DNA from: a virus
IMG/VR virus record: IMGVR_UViG_3300011115_000060
Coordinates: 1-27,939 of that record
Length of the DNA stretch: 27,939 bases
Reading direction: 5' to 3' (one strand)
Shown: in pieces, positions 8,315-17,067 of the stretch
Numbering within the stretch: the first letter of the stretch is position 1
Layout: each line of letters begins with the position of its first letter
Position numbers and translations under genes: made by a program
The notes under the pieces: model-generated
What the model was told of the DNA's origin: nothing
Database searches by the model: none
Seen by the model: only the letters and a program-made list of their open reading frames with translations

Positions 8315-9223
8315 ATGTCCAGCACCATGTTGCAGTTGGTTCAGCAGGTAACTGGTGAACTCGGAGTATCAACACCGACAAGTGTTGCTGGTAACACCAA
8401 TCAAGACGTAATCCAAATACTCGCATTGATGAACGCTTGTGGGTATGAATTATTGCGTAAAGCTGATTGGCGCGAATTAACAAAACAACACCAATTCTAT
8501 ACTGAATACCTAACGACTACTGGCACGTACACAGCGTCCAGCAGTGTAATATCAGGAATTCCGTCTACCACTGGCCTTGATACTACCTATATGGTGACAG
8601 GCACAGGTATAGGACAAAATACCTTTATCAGCACAGTGGATTCTGGTACGCAGGTAACCGTTAATCAAGACATAACAGAAGCCGTCACAGCCGGTGATAT
8701 TTACTTTCAGAAGATGAAGTATGACTTTCCTGCTGACTACGAGAGCATTGTTCCTAGAACCATGTGGGACAAGGATAAGCACTGGGAAATGCTTGGACCT
8801 GAAAGTCCGCAACAGTGGGAGTGGATACTATCGGGTTACATAGCCACCGGACCGCGTGTTAGATGGCGGTTATTAGGCTCATACTTTCAGATATGGCCTG
8901 GCTTTTCAAATGATGAATTACTAGGCTTTGAGTATCGCTCTAACGGCTGGGCAACGTCTGCTGCTGGTGTAGCTAAAACATCATTTACGGTTGATACAGA
9001 TACTTGTCAATACCCTAGTCGGCTTATGGTGCTATTCACCAAGCTCAAGTATTTTGAAGCCAAAGGATTTGATACTACGGCTATGTTTAGGAATTACACC
9101 ACTGAACTTGAAGCTGCGATGGCACTTGATATGTCTGCTGCAAACTTATCCTTTGCACCGAAGCCTGGCTCAGTCCTAATTGGCTGGGATAATATTCCGG
9201 ATTCTGGGTACGGGAGTAATTAG
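8315..9223 (+). CDS. Head-tail adaptor / connector-like protein
   Basis: A 302-residue protein. The N-terminus has the pattern LVQQVTGELG ... IQILALMNACGYELLRKADWREL, characteristic of adaptor proteins that stack under the portal in podoviruses. The rest is beta-rich with VTVNQDITEAVTAGDIYFQK, YDFPADYESIVPRTMWD, VRWRLLGSYFQIWPG and a C-terminal helical region (LMVLFTKLKYFEAKGFD). Position between head proteins and the large tail proteins agrees. Its stop (TAG) overlaps the GTG start of the next gene. The adaptor role is inferred from motif and order. Confidence 0.7.
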   Translation: MSSTMLQLVQQVTGELGVSTPTSVAGNTNQDVIQILALMNACGYELLRKADWRELTKQHQFYTEYLTTTGTYTASSSVISGIPSTTGLDTTYMVTGTGIGQNTFISTVDSGTQVTVNQDITEAVTAGDIYFQKMKYDFPADYESIVPRTMWDKDKHWEMLGPESPQQWEWILSGYIATGPRVRWRLLGSYFQIWPGFSNDELLGFEYRSNGWATSAAGVAKTSFTVDTDTCQYPSRLMVLFTKLKYFEAKGFDTTAMFRNYTTELEAAMALDMSAANLSFAPKPGSVLIGWDNIPDSGYGSN

Positions 9224-10782
9224 TGGCACTCCGTGATTTAGTCCAAAAGACCGCAGCCAGTGTTGCGTCAATTCCTTCGCCTGTCGGTGGTTGGAACGCC
9301 CGTGATTCTATTGCGAACATGGACCCAGTGGATGCTGTCCAGTTAACTAACCTGTTTCCTAACGTCAACAATGTCGTTTTAAGAGGCGGTTATACCAACT
9401 GGGCTACTGGTCTGCCCGGACAGGTGCAGACGCTTGCCAACTACAGCACAGGCACTGCAAACAAGCTATTTGCGTGGGCAGGTACGGATATCTACGATGT
9501 CACTGCAACAGGCGCGGTTGGCGCAGCGGTAAAGACTTCATTGACTAACGCAAAGTGGGAATGCATCAACGTCACCACAGCCGGTGGAAGTTATCTTTAC
9601 TGTGTAAACGGCACAGATGCGCCACTGCTATATAACAACAGCACTTGGTCAAGCATTACTGACGTTTCAACACCAATAGCAATTACTGGTATTACTCCCA
9701 GCACCGTATTATCCAACATAGCACTGCATAAAACCCGCGTCTGGTTTATCCAGAAGGACACACTGAAGGCGTGGTACTTACCTACCAATGCAGTAGGCGG
9801 TGCAGCAGTTGCATTGGATATGTCTGCTGTCGCAAGGCTTGGCGGTACGCTGGTTGATGTAAGCACTTGGACGATAGATGCTGGATATGGTGTCGATGAT
9901 AACTTAGTTTTTATTACGTCAAAGGGCGAGGCTATTGTATGGTCTGGCACTGACCCTAGTGACCCTGATGCTTGGGCGTTGATTGGCGTGTGGACTGTGG
10001 GCGAGCCGATTGGTAGTCGATGCTTATTGAAATACGGTGGTGACATCTTACTATTGACGATGGACGGCCTAGTACCTTTAGCCGGTGGTCTACAGTCATC
10101 AAGACTTGATCCACAAGTTAACTTGTCAAATAAAATACAAGGCGCGTTTGACCTTGCGTCCGTAAATTACAGGTCTAATTTTGGTTGGCAAATTTACTAT
10201 TCTGCTAAAAATAACGCAGTTTGGGTAAATGTGCCTGTCAGTGAAGGCAGCCAACAGCAGCAGTATGTTATGAATAACACGACAAAAAGCTGGTGCAACT
10301 TTACCGGCTGGTATGCCAACTGCTGGGAAACATTCAGCGATGACCCGTACTTCGGTGGCAATGGCGTTGTAGGAAAGGCATGGACACCAACGTATGTTGA
10401 CGATGTATCAAACATTACAACCGTGGCACTCCAGGCTTTTAACTACTTTGACAGCCGTGGTGTCAAGAAATACTGGACCCGCGCCCGCCCGTCAATATTT
10501 AGTGACGGCCAGCCAGCAATAGCCATTGGAATGAATGTAGACTTTGACCTAAGCGACACTACATCTACTTTGTCATTTAACCCTACAAGCGTAGGACTGT
10601 GGGACACTGGATTATGGGACACAGCATTGTGGGGTTCAGGACTTCAGATTACAAACAACTGGCAGGGAATTACTGGTATAGGATACTGCGGCAGTATACA
10701 GTTTAAGTCATCAAGCTCAGGCATACAGATACAGTGGGCAAGCACAGATATTGTGTATCAGACCGGATGGGCTGGAATATAA
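9223..10782 (+). CDS. Large tail structural protein (nozzle/stabilisation-like)
   Basis: A 519-residue beta-rich protein starting at a GTG coupled to the previous stop. The N-terminus SIPSPVGGWNARDSIANMDP, followed by DAVQLTNLFP and VVLRGGY, is the pattern seen in podovirus tail proteins that bridge adaptor and tail tip (P22 gp10-like position). Repeated strand-rich blocks (LLKYGGDILLLTMDGLVPL, WQIYYSAKNNAVWVNVPVS) suggest a beta-propeller. The C-terminal part holds GLWDTGLWDTALWGSG, a Trp-Asp motif also present at the N-terminus of the protein at 2811. The nozzle or stabilisation role is inferred from position and fold type. Confidence 0.68.
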   Translation: MALRDLVQKTAASVASIPSPVGGWNARDSIANMDPVDAVQLTNLFPNVNNVVLRGGYTNWATGLPGQVQTLANYSTGTANKLFAWAGTDIYDVTATGAVGAAVKTSLTNAKWECINVTTAGGSYLYCVNGTDAPLLYNNSTWSSITDVSTPIAITGITPSTVLSNIALHKTRVWFIQKDTLKAWYLPTNAVGGAAVALDMSAVARLGGTLVDVSTWTIDAGYGVDDNLVFITSKGEAIVWSGTDPSDPDAWALIGVWTVGEPIGSRCLLKYGGDILLLTMDGLVPLAGGLQSSRLDPQVNLSNKIQGAFDLASVNYRSNFGWQIYYSAKNNAVWVNVPVSEGSQQQQYVMNNTTKSWCNFTGWYANCWETFSDDPYFGGNGVVGKAWTPTYVDDVSNITTVALQAFNYFDSRGVKKYWTRARPSIFSDGQPAIAIGMNVDFDLSDTTSTLSFNPTSVGLWDTGLWDTALWGSGLQITNNWQGITGIGYCGSIQFKSSSSGIQIQWASTDIVYQTGWAGI

Positions 10783-11168
10783 TAACAGGCATTGATGTCG
10801 GTAACTGGGTAGCTGAAAGGGTACAGGGTAATTACCATGATGACGATTCAGAGGCTATAGGGCTGGAACGTGATGGTAAGATAATTGCTGGAGTGATTTA
10901 CGAGAATTACAACGGCAGGTCAATATTCTGCCATTTAGCTGTCGAAAGGATGAATAAGGTATTTTTAAATGCGATATTTGACTATCCGTTTATGGTTTGT
11001 GATGTGAAACAGATTTATGCGCCTACACTTAGTGATAACCATAGGCAAATAAAAATACTGTATAAAATGGGATTTGTGGAAGAATCAAGATTGATAGACA
11101 GTGATGAAAATGGCGATTTGATATTTTTCAAATTGGAAAAAAAGAACTGCAAATATATTCGGAGTTAA
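10767..11168 (+). CDS. GNAT-like acetyltransferase-fold protein
   Basis: A 133-residue protein. The frame is open from a GTG at 10734, but ATG 10767, overlapping the end of the tail gene by 16 nt, is the more likely start (MGWNIITGIDVGNWVAERV). The pattern AIGLERDGKIIAGVIYENY, a central strand FCHLAV, YAPTLSDNHRQIKILYKMGF (helix then KMGF) and a final strand LIFFKLE follows the GNAT fold. Phage virion modules often carry such a protein at this place, of unknown substrate. The acetyl-CoA loop (Q/RxxGxG/A) is not well preserved, so it may not be an active acetyltransferase. Confidence 0.62.
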   Translation: MGWNIITGIDVGNWVAERVQGNYHDDDSEAIGLERDGKIIAGVIYENYNGRSIFCHLAVERMNKVFLNAIFDYPFMVCDVKQIYAPTLSDNHRQIKILYKMGFVEESRLIDSDENGDLIFFKLEKKNCKYIRS

Positions 11169-11169
11169 T

Positions 11170-13464
11170 ATGGGCAAGAAAAAAGTAAAACCACCGGCAG
11201 CACCTAACTATCGACAGGTGCAACAGGAACAGACAGCAGCCGACACTGAGACTACGCAGGCGCAGTCACAAATGAATAACCCTAATCAGGTTAACCCGTT
11301 TGGCAGCCAGACTACTACCTATGACGAAACAGGTACGCCAACTGTCACACAGAAATTGACTGATGATTCACAGTCTGCTTTGACCGCCCAGCAGCAGACA
11401 CAGAAGATGCTTGCAGAGTCAGGCGCAGCAGCAGCTAAACGCTATCAGGACATGATAAGCCAGCCGTTTAATCCTAATTTAGCCGGTATTCAAACAAGTT
11501 TCAATCAGGGTGGCAGAATAATGTCTGATCCAAACCAACTGGCAAGACAGTCATCCAATGCAAGCTATGATCCGAGCGCACGAGATATGCTAGATCGCTC
11601 CGCAAAACTGCGAGCAAACAGAGGTCAACAGTCCGGTGGAGGCGTATTCGACAAGTCTGCCAGCGGTGATTTTACAGGTGGCAACATAACTAACGACCCA
11701 AACACGGACCGATTTGGTGACGCAAGCGGTAATTATCAGGGTGGCAACATCATGCTGGATTCAGGCATGAGCCGTTTTGGCGATGCCAGCGGTAATTATC
11801 AGGGCGGGAATATCATGCTGGATTCAGGCATGAGCAAATTTGGTAACGCAGCAAACAGCTTTGATCGCGGTGGCAACATCATGATGGATTCAGGCATGAG
11901 CAAATTTGGTAATGCAACCGGCAGCTTTGACCGTGGTGGCAACATCATGATGGATTCGGGCATGAGTAAATTCGGTAACGCAACCGGCAGCTTTGACCGT
12001 GGTGGCAATATTATGTCTGACCCAAATATAGACCGATTCGGTGATGCCAGCGGTAATTTTAGAGGGCAACGAGCAAGGACAGACCTTGACTTGTCTAACG
12101 TGGCCAAAATGCCAGTTAATGCAGGAATGACCGGACAGCAAGCAATTATGTCCAGACTTGACCCGCAGATACAAAGAATGGACGAGCGAGCAAGACAGAG
12201 GCTAGCCAATCAAGGGCTAACCTATGGCGGAGAGGCTTATAATCGTGCAATGGGCGATGTGAACCAAAGCAATAATGACCTGTTAAGTCAGGCTGCACTG
12301 CAAGGCATTGGACTCGATATGTCTGCGAATCAACAGGGCTACAATCAGGCATTAAGTAATGCTGGTTTCTACAATCAAGGCGTAGGCCAGAACTACCAGC
12401 AGGGAATGGGTAGTCAGGCTGCCAAAAACGCAGCACTAGGGCAGAATCAGAGCGCAGCTTTTTCCAAGCAAGCAGCAATCAACGCTGCCCAACAGCAGGG
12501 CTACAATCAGAATATGGGTATGGCAAACTTTGGCAACCAAGCACTATTGCAAAACCAAAATGCGGCACTTGCTAACCAGCGGTCGCTTAACGAGGCCCAG
12601 CAGCAGGGATATAATCAAAATATGGGCATGGCTGAATTTGGCAACCAAGCGTTATTGCAGAACCAAAATGCTGCTTTGGCCAATCAGCAGTCGCTTAATC
12701 AGGCTCAACAGCAGGGCTATAATCAAAATTTAGGCATGGCCGATTTTAGCAGGGCTTCGCTATTGCAGAACCAAAATGCGGCACTTGCCAACCAGCAGTC
12801 ACTCAATCAGGCTCAACAGCAACAGTATGGCCAAGGAATGGATACTCAACAAGCCAGAAACCAAGCGCTGCTACAAAACCAAAACAGCGCACTTGCCCAA
12901 AACCAATTTGCCAATCAAGCCCAGCAACAGCAGTACGGCCAAGGTATGGATACACAGGCTGCAAAGAACGCTGCCATTGCCCAGAATAAACAGGAAGCGA
13001 TTGCTCGAAGCCAATTTGCCAACCAAGCCCAGCAGCAGGGCTTTTCACAGGGTATGTCTCGCCAAGATGCGATGAACGCTGCTATAGGACAGAACCAAAA
13101 CAGTGCATTGGCTAGACAGCAGGCCATGAATCAAGGTCAACAGCAGCAATTTTCCCAAGACTTGGCTCGCGCACAATTTGGCAACACAGCACAAGACCAG
13201 TCTTTGAACCAGCAGCTTCAGATCAGACAGCAGCCATTGAATGAGGTCATGGGACTAATGGGTGGCTCACAAATTCAGTTGCCACAATTCCAAGGCTACC
13301 AAGCAGCAACCAAGTCACCACAGGAAATTATGCTTGCACAGCAGATGCAAGATAAGGCTTTAATGGACAGGTACGGCATACAGTCTGCTAATGCTAATGC
13401 TAGTAATTCTGGAACGGCGGGATTGATTGGCAGCACTGCTATGGCAGCAGCAACAGCATATTAA
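11170..13464 (+). CDS. Large Gln/Asn-rich repetitive virion protein (candidate ejection or tail protein)
   Basis: A 764-residue protein. The N-terminus MGKKKVKPPAAPNYRQVQQEQ, then NPNQVNPFGSQTTTYDETG, resembles phage proteins from the ejection/tail gene cluster of podoviruses. Residues 170-298 are six tandem GGNIM-type units of 21-22 residues. Residues 408-659 are seven Q/N/A-rich units of 36 residues with an eighth partial one, predicted to be long helices or coiled coil. The C-terminus ends with a small Gly/Ala segment (GTAGLIGSTAMAAATAY) that may interact with membrane. It has no catalytic motif. A role as a virion protein delivered or extended during DNA ejection is inferred from position and composition. 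Confidence 0.65.
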   Translation: MGKKKVKPPAAPNYRQVQQEQTAADTETTQAQSQMNNPNQVNPFGSQTTTYDETGTPTVTQKLTDDSQSALTAQQQTQKMLAESGAAAAKRYQDMISQPFNPNLAGIQTSFNQGGRIMSDPNQLARQSSNASYDPSARDMLDRSAKLRANRGQQSGGGVFDKSASGDFTGGNITNDPNTDRFGDASGNYQGGNIMLDSGMSRFGDASGNYQGGNIMLDSGMSKFGNAANSFDRGGNIMMDSGMSKFGNATGSFDRGGNIMMDSGMSKFGNATGSFDRGGNIMSDPNIDRFGDASGNFRGQRARTDLDLSNVAKMPVNAGMTGQQAIMSRLDPQIQRMDERARQRLANQGLTYGGEAYNRAMGDVNQSNNDLLSQAALQGIGLDMSANQQGYNQALSNAGFYNQGVGQNYQQGMGSQAAKNAALGQNQSAAFSKQAAINAAQQQGYNQNMGMANFGNQALLQNQNAALANQRSLNEAQQQGYNQNMGMAEFGNQALLQNQNAALANQQSLNQAQQQGYNQNLGMADFSRASLLQNQNAALANQQSLNQAQQQQYGQGMDTQQARNQALLQNQNSALAQNQFANQAQQQQYGQGMDTQAAKNAAIAQNKQEAIARSQFANQAQQQGFSQGMSRQDAMNAAIGQNQNSALARQQAMNQGQQQQFSQDLARAQFGNTAQDQSLNQQLQIRQQPLNEVMGLMGGSQIQLPQFQGYQAATKSPQEIMLAQQMQDKALMDRYGIQSANANASNSGTAGLIGSTAMAAATAY
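11677..12063 (+). repeat. Six tandem 63/66-nt coding repeats (GGNIMxDSGMSKFGNA units)
   Basis: Six adjacent units of 21, 21, 22, 22, 22 and 21 codons, 129 codons in all. The first and last units share DPNxDRFGDASG, and the inner four share DSGMSxFG. Units 4 and 5 are identical as protein but differ at synonymous third positions, showing selection on the protein rather than recent copying. Confidence 0.92.
12391..13146 (+). repeat. Seven tandem 108-nt coding repeats (36-residue Q/N/A-rich units)
   Basis: Seven units of exactly 36 codons, each ending AQQQ or a near variant, with QNQNAALANQ in the middle. An eighth degenerate unit begins at 13147 (QFSQDLARAQFGN). The regular length and Ala/Leu/Gln spacing suggest a repeated helical hairpin or coiled coil. 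Confidence 0.92.
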
Positions 13465-14166
13465 ATGTTAGGACTGGCATTTTCAGGCGGTAAGGATTCA
13501 CTCGCTTGTTGGTATTTATACAAGCAGCATAACCCTGTTGTCTTGTGGGTCAATACTGGAAAAGTCTATCCTGAGACTAAAAGTATTATTGACGAGATTA
13601 AAAGCCAGTCTTGTTTTATAGAGATAAACGCAGACCAAGATAGTCACAATGAAACTCATGGAATACCGTCCGATATTGTGCCTGTAGATTACACTTATCT
13701 TGGTATGCTGATTACGGGTGAAAAACCTATAAAAGTACAAAGTTATCACAAATGCTGTTATGAAAACATTGCAGAACCATTGAACAAAAAGGCTAAAGAA
13801 ATAGGCATAACTGCACTTATAAAAGGGCAGAGACTAGACGAAAGCCACAAGTCTACGGCAGTCAATGGCAGTATTGTCGATGGCATTGTAGTATTACAAC
13901 CGATTGAAACATGGACAAAAGAACAAGTATTAAGCTATATAATTGAACAGCGCGGCAGTTTGCCAGAGCATTATTCACTTAATCATACAAGTTTAGACTG
14001 TTACGACTGTACGGCATTTTTACAAGATTCTGCTGACAGGGTTGAATGGATGAAGCATAAGTATCCAGAATATTATAATAGTTATGCCGAAAGAATGGGC
14101 AAACTGAGGATTGCGATTAAACCAAGTTGGGACGCAATGAACATGAATAATTTAACAGGTGACTAA
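13465..14166 (+). CDS. PAPS-reductase-like PP-loop ATP pyrophosphatase
   Basis: A 233-residue protein with the PP-loop motif FSGGKDSL at residues 6-13, which binds ATP in the N-type ATP pyrophosphatase superfamily (PAPS reductase, ATP sulfurylase CysD, DndC and related enzymes). A later KCCYENIAEPL (about residue 96), KGQRLDESHKS (about 129) and LDCYDC (about 177) supply cysteines and a basic loop typical of the PAPS reductase-like branch. It starts right after the stop of the repetitive virion protein and is followed by another virion protein. Substrate is unknown: sulfate or adenylyl transfer, or nucleic-acid thiolation, are family options. The PP-loop assignment is firm; the reaction is not. 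Confidence 0.82.
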   Translation: MLGLAFSGGKDSLACWYLYKQHNPVVLWVNTGKVYPETKSIIDEIKSQSCFIEINADQDSHNETHGIPSDIVPVDYTYLGMLITGEKPIKVQSYHKCCYENIAEPLNKKAKEIGITALIKGQRLDESHKSTAVNGSIVDGIVVLQPIETWTKEQVLSYIIEQRGSLPEHYSLNHTSLDCYDCTAFLQDSADRVEWMKHKYPEYYNSYAERMGKLRIAIKPSWDAMNMNNLTGD

Positions 14167-14167
14167 A

Positions 14168-15505
14168 ATGGCAAACTTTGATCCATACAAAGCTGGTGAA
14201 GACGAAAGAAAGCAACGCATGGCCAGTATGCTTACGCCTAACGCTTACACAGCAAAGACAAAAAGCGAACAGGCCAACATTGACCGCAGAGCCAAAATGA
14301 TAGAACTACTCCAAGGTCAGGCAGATGCACCTATTGAGAAATTTGGCTACGGTGGCATCGAGGCAGTCACGCCACCTGCTGCGTACCTTGCAAAGATACT
14401 CTCAGGCGCAATGGCTGGTTACCAGTCAGGCAAAGCAAGACGCGAACAGGAAGCACTGGATAAGTACAAAGAACAGGCACAAACTCAAGACATGAATACC
14501 ATGATTGAGATGATGAATAAAGGAACTGGTAAAACAGATGTATCGTCAATTTATGACACATCATTCATAAAAGACCCTGCTAAACGTGCAGAGCAAGATG
14601 CTTATCTGTCTGCACCAACTACGTCAATGTCTCAGTCACAACCGCCAAGTTACACGGGTGGCGCACTTAACATGACAATGCCAACTGCACAGCCATCCGC
14701 ACCAGTTAACGATATTCAGGAAAGACGTTACAGCATGAGAACGCCTGAAGGCCAGATGGAGTTATTGAGGCAGACAGCGTCAGATAAGCAAGCAATGGCT
14801 AAATTATTGTTAGACCAAAGAAATAAAGAAGATGATGCACAGATTCGTGCAGACAAAGAGGCTGGCTTAGACAGGCGTGCTGGCAATCGAGATACTGCGT
14901 TGGTTAAGGCTGCTACAGAACGCACAAATTTAGCTGAATTTAAAGCAAATAATAAACCTGTTCCTCCTTTACAATTAAATGCAAGGTTAGCTAATAAAAA
15001 CCAGTTGGATGTAATAAAACAAGCATATGACGCTGTTGTAAAAAATCCAGATGCTTTTGGAGCAAAAAATTATTTAGGTAGCAATATTACACAAAGAACT
15101 GACGTAGAAGGAATAGACCCTAGATCAAAAGTTGGAAAAATAAATGCTATACAAGTCCATGATTTATCTGGTGCTGCTGTAAATGCTTCAGAAGCACCTA
15201 GATTTACACCATTTTTACCATCTAGCACTGATACTCCAGAAAAAATTAAAATAAATTTAAGAAATATGTATTCTGAAATTTTAAATATGGAGCAAGAAAG
15301 AGGCTCAATGTATAGCGATGGATTTGCGCCAACACTTAAACCTTTAGATGATTATGTTAATTATAGTTTTGATAAACCAGAAAACCCTGCTGTTGCAGCG
15401 GAAAATCCTCCAAGTTTAGATGATTTAAAAGAAGGTTCTGTATCAAATTTTGATGATGGTCAGCAATGGACGTTAGAAAATGGTAAGGCAAAGAGGATTA
15501 AATAA
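14168..15505 (+). CDS. Internal virion / ejection-type protein
   Basis: A 445-residue protein. ATG 14168 is chosen over the GTG at 14159 because AGGTG (14157-14161) sits six bases before it. The N-terminus MANFDPYKAGEDERKQRMA leads into a Gln/Ala/Lys-rich helical region, with a short Gly/Ala segment (YLAKILSGAMAGYQSGKARREQ) likely to interact with membrane. The C-terminal half has TLENGKAKRIK at its end. The DNA of that half is clearly more AT-rich than the first half, as if it had a different origin. Position and composition suggest an ejection-associated protein; no enzyme motif is visible. Confidence 0.6.
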   Translation: MANFDPYKAGEDERKQRMASMLTPNAYTAKTKSEQANIDRRAKMIELLQGQADAPIEKFGYGGIEAVTPPAAYLAKILSGAMAGYQSGKARREQEALDKYKEQAQTQDMNTMIEMMNKGTGKTDVSSIYDTSFIKDPAKRAEQDAYLSAPTTSMSQSQPPSYTGGALNMTMPTAQPSAPVNDIQERRYSMRTPEGQMELLRQTASDKQAMAKLLLDQRNKEDDAQIRADKEAGLDRRAGNRDTALVKAATERTNLAEFKANNKPVPPLQLNARLANKNQLDVIKQAYDAVVKNPDAFGAKNYLGSNITQRTDVEGIDPRSKVGKINAIQVHDLSGAAVNASEAPRFTPFLPSSTDTPEKIKINLRNMYSEILNMEQERGSMYSDGFAPTLKPLDDYVNYSFDKPENPAVAAENPPSLDDLKEGSVSNFDDGQQWTLENGKAKRIK

Positions 15506-17067
15506 TGGCTAAAACACGGACTTTAGTTAGCCAAGAGCCAATAAAAAGCTCACGGACTTTAGTTAGTCAAGAGCCAATAACACGCTCATGGTCTGACGTA
15601 CCTGGCGAAGCATTGTCAAACATTCCATCTAGCGCAGGACGGTTTGCAGAAGGCATGGTCCAGCCATTTATTCATCCGATAGACACGGCCACCGCATTAG
15701 GCACAGCAGCGTTATCACCAATGCAAACCGGCAGAGCAATAAAAGCAGCCGCGATAGACAGATACGGCAGCATGGAAGGGCTAAAGAATACCCTAGCCAC
15801 TGACCCAGTTGGCGTACTTGGAGACATATCCACAATATTCACAGGCGGTGGAATGGCTGCTGGTAAGGTTGCATCAACACTATCAAAAGCCAGTAAGTTA
15901 GGTAATGCGCTAAGAAAGACCGGAGAGGTAGCTACTAAGGTTGGTGACTATACGAATCCTTTGTCACTTACTTTGGCTGCTGGCAAAAAAGTAGCGCAAG
16001 GGACTGGCACGATGAGTAAAGTATTATTAGGTATGTCCACAGGCGCAGGAACTGAAGCAATCGGACAAGCTGTAAAAGCCGGAACAACTGGAAATAAATC
16101 TTTTATAGATCAGATGCGAGGCAATGCCGACATAAGCGAACCATTAAACTTAATGAAACAAAACCTTTCAAAAATGGTGCAAGAAAAAAACAAAGCATAC
16201 AAGGAAGGAATTGTTGATATTAAAAACGATAAATCTATATTAGATTTTAATGCAATAGACAAAGCATTAATAGATGCGGAAGAAATAGTTAAGTACAAAG
16301 GCAAAGTAAAAGACAAGACTGCGGCTACTGTTTTAGAAAACATTAAATCTAAAGTTAACGAATGGAAGTATGCTAACCCTGATGATTTTCATACACCAGA
16401 GGCTTTTGATGCTTTGAAACAAAGTATATACGAGGACTTTGGTAAATTAGGAATAGAAGAAAAAACAGCCTATTCAGTCGGTAAAAATATATACGACACA
16501 ATAAAAGGTGAAATAAACAAAAACTCACCAGAATACGCAAAGCTGATGAAAGACTATTCTGAAGCCAGTGAGCTAATAAAAGAAATTGAACGCGCTTTAT
16601 CATTAGGCAAAAAAGCCAGTGCTGATACGGCTACAAGAAAATTACAATCCTTGATGAGAAATAATGTTAATACAAATTATGGGCAAAGGCTAAACTTGGC
16701 TAAAGAACTGGAAACTGTTGGAGGCAATGAAGTTATGCCAGCACTTGCAGGTCAAACATTAAGCAGCTTAATGCCCAGAGGCTTGCAAGGCACAGCAGCA
16801 ATACCAACTGCTTATGTAGCATCGCTTGCAAGTAATCCAGTAGTGGGTGCAGGTACTTTACTTTCAACTTCACCAAGACTTGTTGGCGAAGCATCATACC
16901 TGTACGGTAAAGGTAAAAAATATGCTGCTCCAGTATTGGGAGCATTGACTGGCACAAAGGCGCAACGCATAGCATTGTTACTAACTCAGGCAAACAAAAT
17001 GCCTAGAGGCTCAAACGAGCAAGAAGAAGCACTATCACAAATTGAACAACTACAGGGTGCAAAATAA
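15505..17067 (+). CDS. Large internal virion protein with glycine/alanine membrane-active segments
   Basis: A 520-residue protein overlapping the previous stop by one base. The N-terminus carries a duplicated stretch, RTLVSQEPI twice. Residues about 45-200 are Ala/Gly-rich with TATALGTAALSPMQTGRAIK, GVLGDISTIFTGGGMAAGKV and GTGTMSKVLLGMSTGAGTEA, typical of phage ejection proteins that insert in the host envelope. The middle (about 200-395) is helical and charged. The C-terminus again has Ala/Gly helices and ends in a Gln-rich tail. No lytic transglycosylase motif is present. The DNA-ejection role is inferred from composition and position. Confidence 0.62.
   Translation: MAKTRTLVSQEPIKSSRTLVSQEPITRSWSDVPGEALSNIPSSAGRFAEGMVQPFIHPIDTATALGTAALSPMQTGRAIKAAAIDRYGSMEGLKNTLATDPVGVLGDISTIFTGGGMAAGKVASTLSKASKLGNALRKTGEVATKVGDYTNPLSLTLAAGKKVAQGTGTMSKVLLGMSTGAGTEAIGQAVKAGTTGNKSFIDQMRGNADISEPLNLMKQNLSKMVQEKNKAYKEGIVDIKNDKSILDFNAIDKALIDAEEIVKYKGKVKDKTAATVLENIKSKVNEWKYANPDDFHTPEAFDALKQSIYEDFGKLGIEEKTAYSVGKNIYDTIKGEINKNSPEYAKLMKDYSEASELIKEIERALSLGKKASADTATRKLQSLMRNNVNTNYGQRLNLAKELETVGGNEVMPALAGQTLSSLMPRGLQGTAAIPTAYVASLASNPVVGAGTLLSTSPRLVGEASYLYGKGKKYAAPVLGALTGTKAQRIALLLTQANKMPRGSNEQEEALSQIEQLQGAK
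15517..15588 (+). repeat. Two direct repeats of ~36 nt (RTLVSQEPI duplicated)
   Basis: The first repeat spans the RTLVSQEPIKSS codons and the second RTLVSQEPITRS. The DNA of the two copies is nearly identical over about 28 bases, so this looks like a recent duplication at the protein N-terminus. Confidence 0.8.

Noticed and set aside
12530-13075. Two plus-strand ORFs inside the repetitive virion gene
   Set aside because: They are frame-shifted shadows of the 108-nt repeats.
11677-13146. CRISPR array or non-coding tandem repeat
   Set aside because: Repeats have no spacers, are in frame and are conserved at protein rather than DNA level within an open reading frame of 764 codons.
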